This document shows, piece by piece, positions 25,675 through 33,549 of a DNA stretch of 64,000 nucleotides. Position 1 is the first letter of the stretch; the number at the start of each line of letters is the position of its first letter. Position numbers and translations under genes: made by a program. Source of the DNA: Sphingomonas sp. G-3-2-10 (GTDB taxonomy: Bacteria > Pseudomonadota > Alphaproteobacteria > Sphingomonadales > Sphingomonadaceae); NCBI RefSeq assembly GCF_012927115.1, contig NZ_JABBFY010000002.1, positions 372,001 through 436,000 on the forward strand, in the 5' to 3' direction. The notes below the pieces were generated by a model. The model did not search any database, was not told the origin of the DNA, and was given only the letters and a program-made list of their open reading frames with translations.

Positions 25675-28122
25675 CTACAAATCCGGCAAGCCCTGGTGCG
25701 CCACGCCCCAGCCGGCGAGATCGGGGCCGGACGCGCGCTCCAGCAATTCCGCTGCGTCCGCCACCTGCCAGTTTGCCGGGGTCTCGATGCCGTCGAGTTC
25801 CGCCCATGTCACCGGTGCGGCTACCGGTGCGCCCGCCCTCGCGCGCACCGTATAGGGCATCACCGCGGTCGCGCCGCGCTGGTTGCGCAGCCAGTCGATG
25901 AAGATCCGGCCCTTGCGCTTGGCCTTTGACATGGTCGCGGTGAAGCGATCGGGTTCGGCTTGCGCAAGCGCGCGGCTGAAACGGTCGGCGAAATCCTTCA
26001 CGACCGGCCATTCTGCGCCGGGGATCAGCGGCACGACGACGTGCACGCCCTTGCCGCCCGAAAGCATCGCGAAGCTGACAAGGCCGATATCGGCGAGATG
26101 TTGCTTCAGGTCGACCGCCGCCTTCTTCACCTGGTCGAAGCCCAGGCCTTCGTCGGGATCGAGATCGAACACCATCCTGTCGGGCTTTTCCAGCGTGCGG
26201 ATCGACGAGCCCCAGCCGTGGAATTCGATCGTCCCCATCTGGACACAGGCGACCAGCCCATCGGTATCGGTGACATACAGATAGGGCTCCGTCGATCCGT
26301 CCTTTTCCCGGATGTCGACGTGATGGACATGATCGCCGAACGAACCCGCGTCATGCTTCTGAAAGAAGCAATGCCGGGCGCGGCCCTGAGGACAGCGCAC
26401 CAGACTGATCGGGCGGTTCGCGGCGAACGGCAGGATCAAGGGCGCCATCGTTTCGTAGAAGGCGGCCAAGTCGCCCTTGGTGACCGTGGACTGATCGAAC
26501 AATTGCCGGTCGGGGTTGGTGATCCTTATCGTGGTCCGCGACGAAGCCGGAGCTGCGCCGGGCTGCTCCAGAGTCACCTCCGCAGCCTCCTTGTCGCCGC
26601 GCAGGCCGATGAAGCTCGAATGGCGCAGCACGCCATCGGGCGTCACTTCGGCATAGGCGACTTCGGCGACCAGTTTTGGCGTCACCCAGTGCGCGCCGCG
26701 CGTCGCGGCTCTGGGCGCATCGACGGTCGGCGTCTTGCGCGCCAGCCGCTCCAGCTTCTCGCCGATCGCAGCGATCGTCTCCTGCGAAAAGCCGGTCCCG
26801 ACCTTGCCGGCGTAGCGCAGCTTGTCCCCGTCGCGCACGCCGAGCAGCAACGAGCGGAAGCCGCGCCGCTTTTCGCTGCCCAGCCAGCCGATGATGACGA
26901 ACTCCTGCCGATGAAGGCATTTGATCTTCAGCCAGTTGCTGGAACGCCTGCCCGCATAGGGCGCATCGGCACGTTTCGAGACAATCCCCTCATAGCCTTC
27001 GCGGCACATCGTCTCGAACAGCTTTTCGCCCGATCCAACGATATGTTCGGCGAATTGCAGCCGCGCATCAGCGCCGTCGAGCACGCCGCGCAATTGCTCC
27101 TTGCGCACGACGTTACCCTGTTTCTCGAGCTTCCTGCCATCGAGCTCGAGCAGGTCGAACGCGAAAAGCGTCATCTCTCCGCCGTTCGAGATGGCATCCT
27201 TCAACCGGGAGAAATCGGGCCGGCCCTGATCGAAGGCCACAATCTCTCCGTCGATCAACGCCGATCCCACCGGAAGCGTCGCGGCCGCCTCGACGATGCC
27301 CGGGAACTTGTCGCTCCAGTCGAGACCGGTGCGGGTAAACACCTTTGCCCGCCCGCCAGCGACGGCGACCAAGGCGCGATAGCCGTCATACTTCACTTCA
27401 TGGATCCACCCGGATCCGGCGGGCACGCTGTCGACCAGCGTACAGAGCTGCAGGGCGCGGAACGCCGGCATCCTTGCCTTGCCGGCAGGCGGGGCCGGGC
27501 GTTTCGACGGTGCGGCCTTGCGCCACCCCGGCAGCGTCCGGGCAGCTTTCCCCTCGGCGATCTGCTGCATCGTCCGTCCGGTCTTCACGCTGGTCAGCGC
27601 ACCTTCGACCAGATCGTCGGAGCCGCCGGCGAAATCATCCGCCACCTTGCGCAGCAGCCAGTTGGTATTGCGTTCCTTGCCGCGCGGCTTCAGGCGCACG
27701 AGCAGCCATTCGCCCTTCATCCGTTCGCCATCGAGTACGAAGTGCAAATGCCCCTTCTCAAGATCGGCGGCCGACTTGCCGGGCAGCGGCGCCCAGCTAC
27801 CATCGTCCCACAGCATGACCGTACCGCCGCCATATTCCTTCGCCGGAATCGTGCCTTCGAAATCGGCATAGCTGAGCGGATGGTCCTCGGTCTGCACCGC
27901 GAGCCGCTTGTCGGCCGGATCGAGGCTGGGGCCGCGCGTGACGGCCCAGCTTTTCATCACTCCGTCCACTTCCAGCCGCAGATCCCAATGCAGCCGGGTC
28001 GCATCATGCTTCTGCACCATGAACCGGTTGCCCTTGCCCGGCGCAAGAATGCCCTGAGGCTCGCGGGTCTTCGCGAAATCCCGCTTGGAATTATAGGTGG
28101 CGAGGGGATCGGCGCGCACCAT
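25675..28122 (-). CDS. ligD: DNA ligase D (NHEJ ligase/primase/phosphoesterase)
   Basis: An 815-residue multifunctional end-joining enzyme. The order is: 3'-phosphoesterase domain (HWDLRLEV, 45-52; active-site His and Asp), ATP-dependent ligase domain (adenylated lysine K244 in EVKYDGYR) with OB-fold, then a C-terminal primase/polymerase domain with catalytic aspartates in DLDPD (653-657). All three domains look intact. The ATG at 28122 shares one base with the Ku stop; a GTG at 28125 is an alternative. It works with Ku to repair double-strand breaks. Confidence 0.96.
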   Translation of the reverse strand: MVRADPLATYNSKRDFAKTREPQGILAPGKGNRFMVQKHDATRLHWDLRLEVDGVMKSWAVTRGPSLDPADKRLAVQTEDHPLSYADFEGTIPAKEYGGGTVMLWDDGSWAPLPGKSAADLEKGHLHFVLDGERMKGEWLLVRLKPRGKERNTNWLLRKVADDFAGGSDDLVEGALTSVKTGRTMQQIAEGKAARTLPGWRKAAPSKRPAPPAGKARMPAFRALQLCTLVDSVPAGSGWIHEVKYDGYRALVAVAGGRAKVFTRTGLDWSDKFPGIVEAAATLPVGSALIDGEIVAFDQGRPDFSRLKDAISNGGEMTLFAFDLLELDGRKLEKQGNVVRKEQLRGVLDGADARLQFAEHIVGSGEKLFETMCREGYEGIVSKRADAPYAGRRSSNWLKIKCLHRQEFVIIGWLGSEKRRGFRSLLLGVRDGDKLRYAGKVGTGFSQETIAAIGEKLERLARKTPTVDAPRAATRGAHWVTPKLVAEVAYAEVTPDGVLRHSSFIGLRGDKEAAEVTLEQPGAAPASSRTTIRITNPDRQLFDQSTVTKGDLAAFYETMAPLILPFAANRPISLVRCPQGRARHCFFQKHDAGSFGDHVHHVDIREKDGSTEPYLYVTDTDGLVACVQMGTIEFHGWGSSIRTLEKPDRMVFDLDPDEGLGFDQVKKAAVDLKQHLADIGLVSFAMLSGGKGVHVVVPLIPGAEWPVVKDFADRFSRALAQAEPDRFTATMSKAKRKGRIFIDWLRNQRGATAVMPYTVRARAGAPVAAPVTWAELDGIETPANWQVADAAELLERASGPDLAGWGVAHQGLPDL

Positions 28123-28985
28123 CACGCACGCTTTTTCGCCGGGGGTTTCGCGGCCGCCCTGGCCGGTTTCTTCTTCGCCGGGGTCCCCGCCGCGGGCTTC
28201 TCGACCGATTTCTTCAGCGCCGCCATCAGATCGACCACGTTCGAGCCAGACCGGGCGCGGCCGTCATCCTTGTCCTCGATGATCTTGCGGCCCGATTTCG
28301 ACTTCTGCTTGCGCGCAATCAGGTCGCGCAACGCGTCGACATAACGATCGTGAAACTGGGCGGGGTCGAACCGGTGCGTCTTCTTCTCGATCAGCGTGGT
28401 GGCGAGATCGAGCAGATCGGCATCGGGCTTGTCGTCGGGGATGTCGCGAAAATAACTCTGGGCCTTGTTGACCTCATCGGCATAGCGCAGCGTTTCCAAT
28501 ACCATCCCCCGCCCGCAGGGCTTGAGGCTGACGACATATTCTCGCCCGCGCATCGCGAGTTGGCCCAATCCCACCTTCTTCGATTGGCGGAGCGCCTCGC
28601 GGAGAACGATGAATGCCTCCTCCGCCAGATCGTCCGCCGGCACGACGAAATAGGGCCGCTCATAGTAGAGAACGTCGATCTCGTCCGCGTCGACGAACTG
28701 CGTCAGCTCCAGCGTCTTCTTTGAATCCAGCTTCACCGCATCGATTTCGGCCTGATCGAGCAGGACGTAGTGGTCCTTGTCCACCGGATAGCCCTTGACG
28801 ATCTCGTCGGTATCGATCGCGCCAAGGCCCGGCACGACCTTCTCATACTTCACGCGCTTGCCGGAAGGCTCATGCACCTGGTGAAAGGCGATCTGCGCAC
28901 CCGATTTCGTAGCGGCGTAGATTTCGACCGGGATCGAGACCAGCGCCAGCCTGATCTGTCCCTGCCAATAGGCTCGTGCGGCCAT
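28122..28985 (-). CDS. ku: Non-homologous end joining protein Ku
   Basis: A 287-residue bacterial Ku that binds DNA ends as a ring-shaped homodimer and recruits LigD. The Ku core starts MAARAYWQGQIRLALVSIPV and includes the conserved KYEKVVPGLGAIDTDEIVKGY segment (starting at about 46, given here as landmark) and YYERPYFV. The last 40 residues are a Lys/Ala/Pro-rich tail (KKKPARAAAKPPAKKRA), as in other bacterial Ku proteins, where it binds DNA and modulates threading. ligD overlaps its end. A short DUF6894-like gene precedes it by 80 bases on the same strand. Confidence 0.96.
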   Translation of the reverse strand: MAARAYWQGQIRLALVSIPVEIYAATKSGAQIAFHQVHEPSGKRVKYEKVVPGLGAIDTDEIVKGYPVDKDHYVLLDQAEIDAVKLDSKKTLELTQFVDADEIDVLYYERPYFVVPADDLAEEAFIVLREALRQSKKVGLGQLAMRGREYVVSLKPCGRGMVLETLRYADEVNKAQSYFRDIPDDKPDADLLDLATTLIEKKTHRFDPAQFHDRYVDALRDLIARKQKSKSGRKIIEDKDDGRARSGSNVVDLMAALKKSVEKPAAGTPAKKKPARAAAKPPAKKRA

Positions 28986-29065
28986 CCTGTCCTCCGTCGT
29001 TGCGGAGCCGATTCAACACAGCGCAGCCGGACTCGTTCCCCCGGTCCCGGGGAGGGCATCGTGTT

Positions 29066-29314
29066 TCAGGCGGGAAGGCTTTTGCCGGTCCGCGCCGCGA
29101 CGTCGGCGAACAGGATGCGCGCGACGATCTCGGAGCGGTCGTCTTCGATGTCGAGGCAAGCCTTGAGTAGCAGCGCGTCGCCGCCCTGCGCCGCGAGCAT
29201 CCCGGATACGACGCGATTGCCGCGCGCCATTGCGGATGCGAGATCGGGATAATCCCGGCTGCCCAGATGCGACGGCGCGCCCGAACCATGAATACGCAGA
29301 AAATATTGCGGCAT
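29066..29314 (-). CDS. Small DUF6894-like protein
   Basis: An 82-residue protein starting MPQYFLRIHGSG, with a conserved-looking RDYPDLASAMARGNR stretch. The opening (M-P-x-Y-F) and central segment resemble DUF6894-type proteins, common and uncharacterised in Alphaproteobacteria. The ATG at 29314 follows a GAGAGGAAG stretch. It is the first gene downstream of the candidate EcfG promoter and is followed by ku and ligD on the same strand. Stress-linked co-expression is an inference from that layout. Confidence 0.7.
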   Translation of the reverse strand: MPQYFLRIHGSGAPSHLGSRDYPDLASAMARGNRVVSGMLAAQGGDALLLKACLDIEDDRSEIVARILFADVAARTGKSLPA

Positions 29315-29365
29315 GGCGGCTCGCTTCCTCTCCGAGGCTGTCCGGCAATCCCGGGTCGACTGCGC

Positions 29366-29391
29366 AACCTGCCAAGGGGGTAAAGGGTTCC
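29366..29391 (-). promoter_or_regulatory. Candidate EcfG (general stress) promoter for the DUF6894-ku-ligD operon
   Basis: On the minus strand GGAAC (29391-29387) is followed after exactly 17 bases by GGTT (29369-29366). The alphaproteobacterial EcfG consensus is GGAAC-N16/17-CGTT, so there is one mismatch in the -10. The -10 lies 52 bases upstream of the first ATG. Confidence 0.55.
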
Positions 29392-29461
29392 TCCGCAATC
29401 CGGAAAAACCGCTTTTCGAGAAGTATTTACGAGTCGCGCGACGGCATGGCGGCACTCCGCG

Positions 29462-30046
29462 TCAATCGGAGCGCTGCCGGCCCCTGTGGACCGCTGTGCC
29501 GTCCGCTTCGGCCAGCCGGTCCCGGCAATGAGTAAGGGCCCGGCGGACATGCTTTTCGACCATCGAAACCGAAATGCTGAGCGCTTCGGCGATCTCAGCC
29601 TGCGGCAGGTTTTCGAGCCGGTGCATCACGAACGCCGTCCGGGCACTAAAGGGCAGTTCGGCGATGGCTGCATCGACAATCGCCAATTGCTCGCGGGCGG
29701 CGAGGATCTGATCGGTGGAAGGATCGTCGGAGACGATTTGTTCGAGGGCTCTGGTATCGACGAGCAACATGCCGCGCGTCACCTCGGCGCGGGCGCGGTC
29801 GCGGATCAGGTTGAGCGCGGTTACGTACAGGAAAGCCCCCGGATCGAGCACTTCGGCTCTGGTCTCCGCCAGCGAAAGGCGAAGGAAGGCGTCCTGCACG
29901 ACATCCTCCGCATCCGCCCCGCGCCATCGGACGCGGATCGCGGCGGCCAGCCGCCCGTAAAGCTCCGGGAGACGCTCGCCCCGCTGATCCCGCACGACGC
30001 CGGCATCTTCGTCAGGCATGCATGACGGGCGATCGGCACCGGCCAT
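29462..30046 (-). CDS. ECF-family RNA polymerase sigma factor
   Basis: A 194-residue extracytoplasmic-function sigma factor. Region 2 contains DAEDVVQDAFLRL (core-binding and -10 recognition). Region 4 contains the helix-turn-helix LPQAEIAEALSISVSMVEKHVRRAL (contact with -35). The sequence is close to the FecI-like type. I start at the ATG at 30046, which has a strong AGGAGG about 10 bases upstream; a downstream ATG at 30019 is an alternative. No FecR-type anti-sigma gene is next to it. It is divergent from the GH93-like gene that opens the carbohydrate region. Confidence 0.9.
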   Translation of the reverse strand: MAGADRPSCMPDEDAGVVRDQRGERLPELYGRLAAAIRVRWRGADAEDVVQDAFLRLSLAETRAEVLDPGAFLYVTALNLIRDRARAEVTRGMLLVDTRALEQIVSDDPSTDQILAAREQLAIVDAAIAELPFSARTAFVMHRLENLPQAEIAEALSISVSMVEKHVRRALTHCRDRLAEADGTAVHRGRQRSD

Positions 30047-30121
30047 CCCTCTCCCCTCCTGATCGTGTCGAAGGAGGCCCCGGCGCACCGAAACTGTCAA
30101 CATATAAATATAGCAAAAAAG

Positions 30122-30136
30122 ATTTATATTATCATT
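30122..30136. promoter_or_regulatory. Weak copy of the AT-rich operator motif
   Basis: ATTTAT-ATT-ATCATT is an imperfect dyad (4 of 6 arm pairs) lying 105 bases upstream of the GH93-like gene. It resembles the operators at 51478 and 56268 but lacks the full ATAYGAYAWAT core. It might instead be a plain AT-rich promoter element. Confidence 0.25.
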
Positions 30137-30240
30137 GAGGAATGCATCGTCTCATCCGTCTTCAGATCAGACGCCAGGTCCCGCGCCTGACGCATCCCGC
30201 GCCCGGCGCAGGACATCAACAGCGGGGATAGGAGAGCGAG

Positions 30241-31410
30241 ATGACGAGACGATCGACGATCCGATGGACCGGCCGGCGCATGGCCGGCCGCGCGATGCTG
30301 CTTGCGGGAATGACTGTCATGGGCATGACCAATATCGCCGCACAGGCCCAGACCCTGCTGGCCAGCGATGCCCGCTATCCGCGCATCCGGCTGCTCCCCA
30401 GCGGCGAACTGATTGCGTCGGTCCTGTCCTATCAGGGCGACGATCACGTCAAGATCTTTTCCAGCGTCAACAACGGCGTCAGCTTCACCCAGGTCGGCAC
30501 GATCGCCGATCCGGAATTCCAGACGCTGAAGTCGAGCAGCCCCAGCCTGTTCCGCGTGCCGCAGACCGTCGGATCGCTCAACGCGGGCGACCTGATCCTG
30601 GGGATCGCGGTGGACACGCATCCGACCAACACCAATCGCCGTACCAAGATCAACATCTACCGGAGCACCGACGACGGCCGGACCTGGGCCTTCCTGTCGG
30701 TCGCGGTCCGATCGGCCAATGCCGGCGGGCTGTGGGAGCCCGATTTCTCGATGGGCACCGACGGTGCGATCGTGATGCATTACGCCGACGAAAGCAGCGA
30801 CTGCTGCAGCCAGAAGCTGGTCCGCCGCCGCACCTATGACGGGATCAACTGGGTCGATCACACCAACACGGTGGCGCTCGATACCAATATCAATGGCCCG
30901 AACTATTCGCTGCGCCCCGGCATGTCGGTCGTGTCGAACCTGGCCAACGGCACGCGGTTCATGACCTACGAGATTTGCGGACCGGGCGCGGCCTATAGTT
31001 GCTCGACCTATTACAAGACCTCCACCGACGGCTGGAACTATGGCGCGGTCAACACGCCGGGCACGCGGATGGAGGATTCGCTCCAGCGTTTCTTCGCGCA
31101 TACGCCGGTCAACAAGGTGCTGCCCGACGGCTCGATCCTGTGGCTCGGCCAGGTGCTCAAGGTCGCCAACGGGAACCCCTCGGGCTTCGACGGCACGGTG
31201 ATCTACAAGAGCGCGTCGGGCAATCCGAACGGCCCCTGGACGATGATCGACGCGCCGGTGCCGCTGCCCAATCCCACCGCCAGCAACAATTGCGAGGGTT
31301 TCTCGCCCGGCCTGCAGTGGATTTCGGGCGGCGCCACGCTGGTTCAGCTCACTACCCGCCTCGAGGGCGGCGTCTGCAAGCTGTATTTCGGCAGCGGCCC
31401 GACCAGCTGA
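30241..31410 (+). CDS. Secreted sialidase-fold beta-propeller hydrolase (GH93-like)
   Basis: A 389-residue exported protein with an N-terminal signal/anchor (about 1-37, ending AAQAQ). The rest is a sialidase-superfamily six-bladed propeller. It has an FSSVNNGVSFTQ-type Asp-box-like motif, a YRSTDDGRTW Asp box (about 142) and a GLWEPDFSMGTDGAIVMHYADE block resembling GH93 exo-alpha-1,5-L-arabinanases. The family call is from pattern only; a related sialidase-fold activity is possible. A strong terminator follows, so it is monocistronic. It starts the saccharide region and is divergent from the ECF sigma gene. Confidence 0.78.
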   Translation: MTRRSTIRWTGRRMAGRAMLLAGMTVMGMTNIAAQAQTLLASDARYPRIRLLPSGELIASVLSYQGDDHVKIFSSVNNGVSFTQVGTIADPEFQTLKSSSPSLFRVPQTVGSLNAGDLILGIAVDTHPTNTNRRTKINIYRSTDDGRTWAFLSVAVRSANAGGLWEPDFSMGTDGAIVMHYADESSDCCSQKLVRRRTYDGINWVDHTNTVALDTNINGPNYSLRPGMSVVSNLANGTRFMTYEICGPGAAYSCSTYYKTSTDGWNYGAVNTPGTRMEDSLQRFFAHTPVNKVLPDGSILWLGQVLKVANGNPSGFDGTVIYKSASGNPNGPWTMIDAPVPLPNPTASNNCEGFSPGLQWISGGATLVQLTTRLEGGVCKLYFGSGPTS

Positions 31411-31426
31411 GCCACCGCGGAAACGC

Positions 31427-31462
31427 GACCGGCGTCCCCGTGGCGGGGCGCCGGTCCCTTTT
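31427..31462 (+). terminator. Rho-independent terminator of the GH93-like gene
   Basis: GACCGGCG (31427-31434) pairs with CGCCGGTC (31449-31456), with inner CCCC/GGGG pairs and a one-base bulge, followed by CCTTTT. Confidence 0.82.
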
Positions 31463-31495
31463 CGCACCTGACACTCCGGGAGAACAGGAAAGCAC

Positions 31496-32056
31496 ATGAC
31501 CAAGATCTGGGCGTGGGGGGCGGCGATCGTCCTGGCCGGCATTCTCGCACTGGCCTGGTTCGCACTGCCCGAGGATCATGTGGCCACCGGCAATGGCCAG
31601 ATCATGATCGCGGACGCGGCACCGCCGCCCGCACCGGCGGCGGCAGGTAACGCCATGATCGCGGACACCGGCAAGCCGCTCGACGCCGCCCAGCGCAATG
31701 CCGAGCTGGCGCTGGAAAGCGGCAATCTCTTCGCGACGGAGAAGCGCGATCCCGCCTGGGCCAGCCGCAGCGAAGCGGCGATCCGGGGCGTGCTGCGCCA
31801 TATCGACTATATCGATCAGGGCGACCTGCTGTGGATCGATTGCAAGACGACCGTCTGCCAGGTGAAGGGTGCGGGCAAGGAAGACGAAGCGACCGGAACG
31901 ATGGCGCCGGTGTGGGACGCGCTGGAACGCGCCACCGCCGGCGACACGCTGCGCGGTCAGGGCCTGACTCGCAGCGACACGACCTATGAGACTCCGCGCA
32001 GCCGCGAAGCCTTCATCATCCATTACCGCCGGCTGGAGGCAGCGCCGGCACGCTGA
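31496..32056 (+). CDS. Hypothetical membrane-anchored protein
   Basis: A 186-residue protein I cannot assign. Residues 4-24 (IWAWGAAIVLAGILALAWFAL) are one membrane anchor or uncleaved signal. A Pro/Ala-rich linker (about 40-52) follows. The soluble domain from about 60 has two cysteines nearby in WIDCKTTVCQVKG that could form a disulfide. The layout suggests a small periplasmic domain tethered to the inner membrane. It is followed by a strong hairpin terminator, so it is separate from the convergent sulfatase gene. Confidence 0.7.
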   Translation: MTKIWAWGAAIVLAGILALAWFALPEDHVATGNGQIMIADAAPPPAPAAAGNAMIADTGKPLDAAQRNAELALESGNLFATEKRDPAWASRSEAAIRGVLRHIDYIDQGDLLWIDCKTTVCQVKGAGKEDEATGTMAPVWDALERATAGDTLRGQGLTRSDTTYETPRSREAFIIHYRRLEAAPAR

Positions 32057-32060
32057 TCCG

Positions 32061-32094
32061 CACCCTCTCCCGCGACGGGAGAGGGTGCGTTTTC
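32061..32094 (+). terminator. Hairpin terminator
   Basis: CACCCTCTCCCG (32061-32072) and CGGGAGAGGGTG (32076-32087) form a perfect 12-bp stem with a three-base loop, followed by CGTTTT. It shares its stem sequence with the hairpin at 1043-1067. Confidence 0.75.
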
Positions 32095-32106
32095 CGGAAC
32101 GGGCCC

Positions 32107-33549
32107 TTAGCGCCCCACCTCCGGCCCCGGCTGCGGCAAGCCGGCAATCCACCGCGCCAGCCGTGCCGACAGCTGCCGGGTCACCGCCGTTTCGCGCGCG
32201 GCGAGATTGTGCAGCTCGCCGGGATCGACGGTGAGGTTGTAGAGCTCGACCCCGCTGCCATCGCGATCCATCATCAGCTTCCACGACCCAGACCGGATCG
32301 AATAGAGCGGCCCGATCTCGCGTTCCGAACGCGGCCTGCCGATATGGGTGTAGATATCCGGCCGCGCGCGGACCGGGCTGCCGCGCCACGCGGCGGCGAT
32401 GTCGATCCCGTCGACTCCGGAAGGGCGCGCCGCCCCGCCGATCCGCGCGAGCGTGGGAAACAGATCGGTCGCGTGAGCGATGCTGGCCGCATCGCTGCTG
32501 CCCGGCCGGATATGTCCCGGCCAGCGCAGGATCAGCGGCTGGCGCACCCCACCTTCGTACAGGCTCGATTTGCGGCCGCGCCACGGCCCCGCCAAACCGG
32601 GCGTCTTGTCGCCGCGCGTCGGCCCATTGTCCGAGGTGAAGACAATCAGCGTATCGTCCAGCTCGCCCGCCTCGCGCAGCGCGCCGATCATCCGCCCGAT
32701 CCCGGCGTCCATCGCCACCAGCACCGCCAGATAGCGGTCCTCGGTCGGATTGCGCCCCTTCCCCTTCACTGCCGCCAGCTGCTCGGGGCTCGGCTCCCAC
32801 GGCGTGTGCACATCCTCCAGCCAGAGCTGGACATACCAGGGGCGATCCTTGTGGCGGGCGACGAAATCGAGCGCCTTGTCGATGAAGCGGCCGGAAATCT
32901 GCGATCGCGGCATCCATTCGATCGGGCCGCCGCCCAGCGCCGCGCTCCGCTTCGCCAGATCGGTGACCGGCGCATTCTCCAGCAATCTCGGCCCCAGCCC
33001 CTCGAACTGGGTGACGCTCTCGTCGAAGCCATAGGCCGCGGGCAGCGGCGCATCGCCGACATCGCGCCCGCCGCCCAGATGCCATTTGCCGAAATGGCCG
33101 GTGGCATAGCCCACGCCGTGCAGCGCGCGCGGCAACGTGGGGATGCGCGGATCGAGCCAGTCGACCTGGCCATAATCGCGGTTGCGCTTGCGTGGCCCGA
33201 TATAGGTGGTGAAGCCCAGCTCGGCCGGGAACTGGCCGGTCATGAACGCCGCGCGCGACGGCGAGCAGATCGGCGCCGCATCATAGAATTGCGACATCAC
33301 CATCCCGTCGCCCGCCAGCGCGTCGATATTGGGTGTGGCGACCAGCCGGTTGCCGGTCAGGGAGAGATCGCCGAAGCCCATATCGTCGACGAGGATGAAC
33401 AGGATGTTCGGCTGCTTCGCCGCCGGACGGACCACGGGCTCGGGCGGCTTCGCGGAGATCGGGCCGGCCCCGAACGGCGCCGCCAATGCCAGCGCCAGCG
33501 CGGTCGCCCCGATCGCGCGCCGGATGCCGCGCGACCGCGCCACGCTCAC
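32107..33549 (-). CDS. Secreted type I sulfatase
   Basis: A 480-residue exported sulfatase. A signal peptide (about 1-33) precedes the sulfatase domain. The formylglycine motif CSPSRAAFMTG gives Cys95 as the residue to be oxidised. Metal ligands are in VDDMG (about 54-58) and SDNG (in FTSDNGP). A C-terminal subdomain ends the protein. The substrate is probably a sulfated sugar in this locus. The GTG at 33549 overlaps the upstream esterase stop (GTGA). No formylglycine-generating enzyme gene is in the window, so it must be elsewhere. Confidence 0.92.
   Translation of the reverse strand: MSVARSRGIRRAIGATALALALAAPFGAGPISAKPPEPVVRPAAKQPNILFILVDDMGFGDLSLTGNRLVATPNIDALAGDGMVMSQFYDAAPICSPSRAAFMTGQFPAELGFTTYIGPRKRNRDYGQVDWLDPRIPTLPRALHGVGYATGHFGKWHLGGGRDVGDAPLPAAYGFDESVTQFEGLGPRLLENAPVTDLAKRSAALGGGPIEWMPRSQISGRFIDKALDFVARHKDRPWYVQLWLEDVHTPWEPSPEQLAAVKGKGRNPTEDRYLAVLVAMDAGIGRMIGALREAGELDDTLIVFTSDNGPTRGDKTPGLAGPWRGRKSSLYEGGVRQPLILRWPGHIRPGSSDAASIAHATDLFPTLARIGGAARPSGVDGIDIAAAWRGSPVRARPDIYTHIGRPRSEREIGPLYSIRSGSWKLMMDRDGSGVELYNLTVDPGELHNLAARETAVTRQLSARLARWIAGLPQPGPEVGR

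Noticed and set aside
25960..28344. Plus-strand open frame of almost 800 codons over ligD
   Set aside because: Antisense to a fully conserved LigD with all catalytic motifs; no recognisable protein family.
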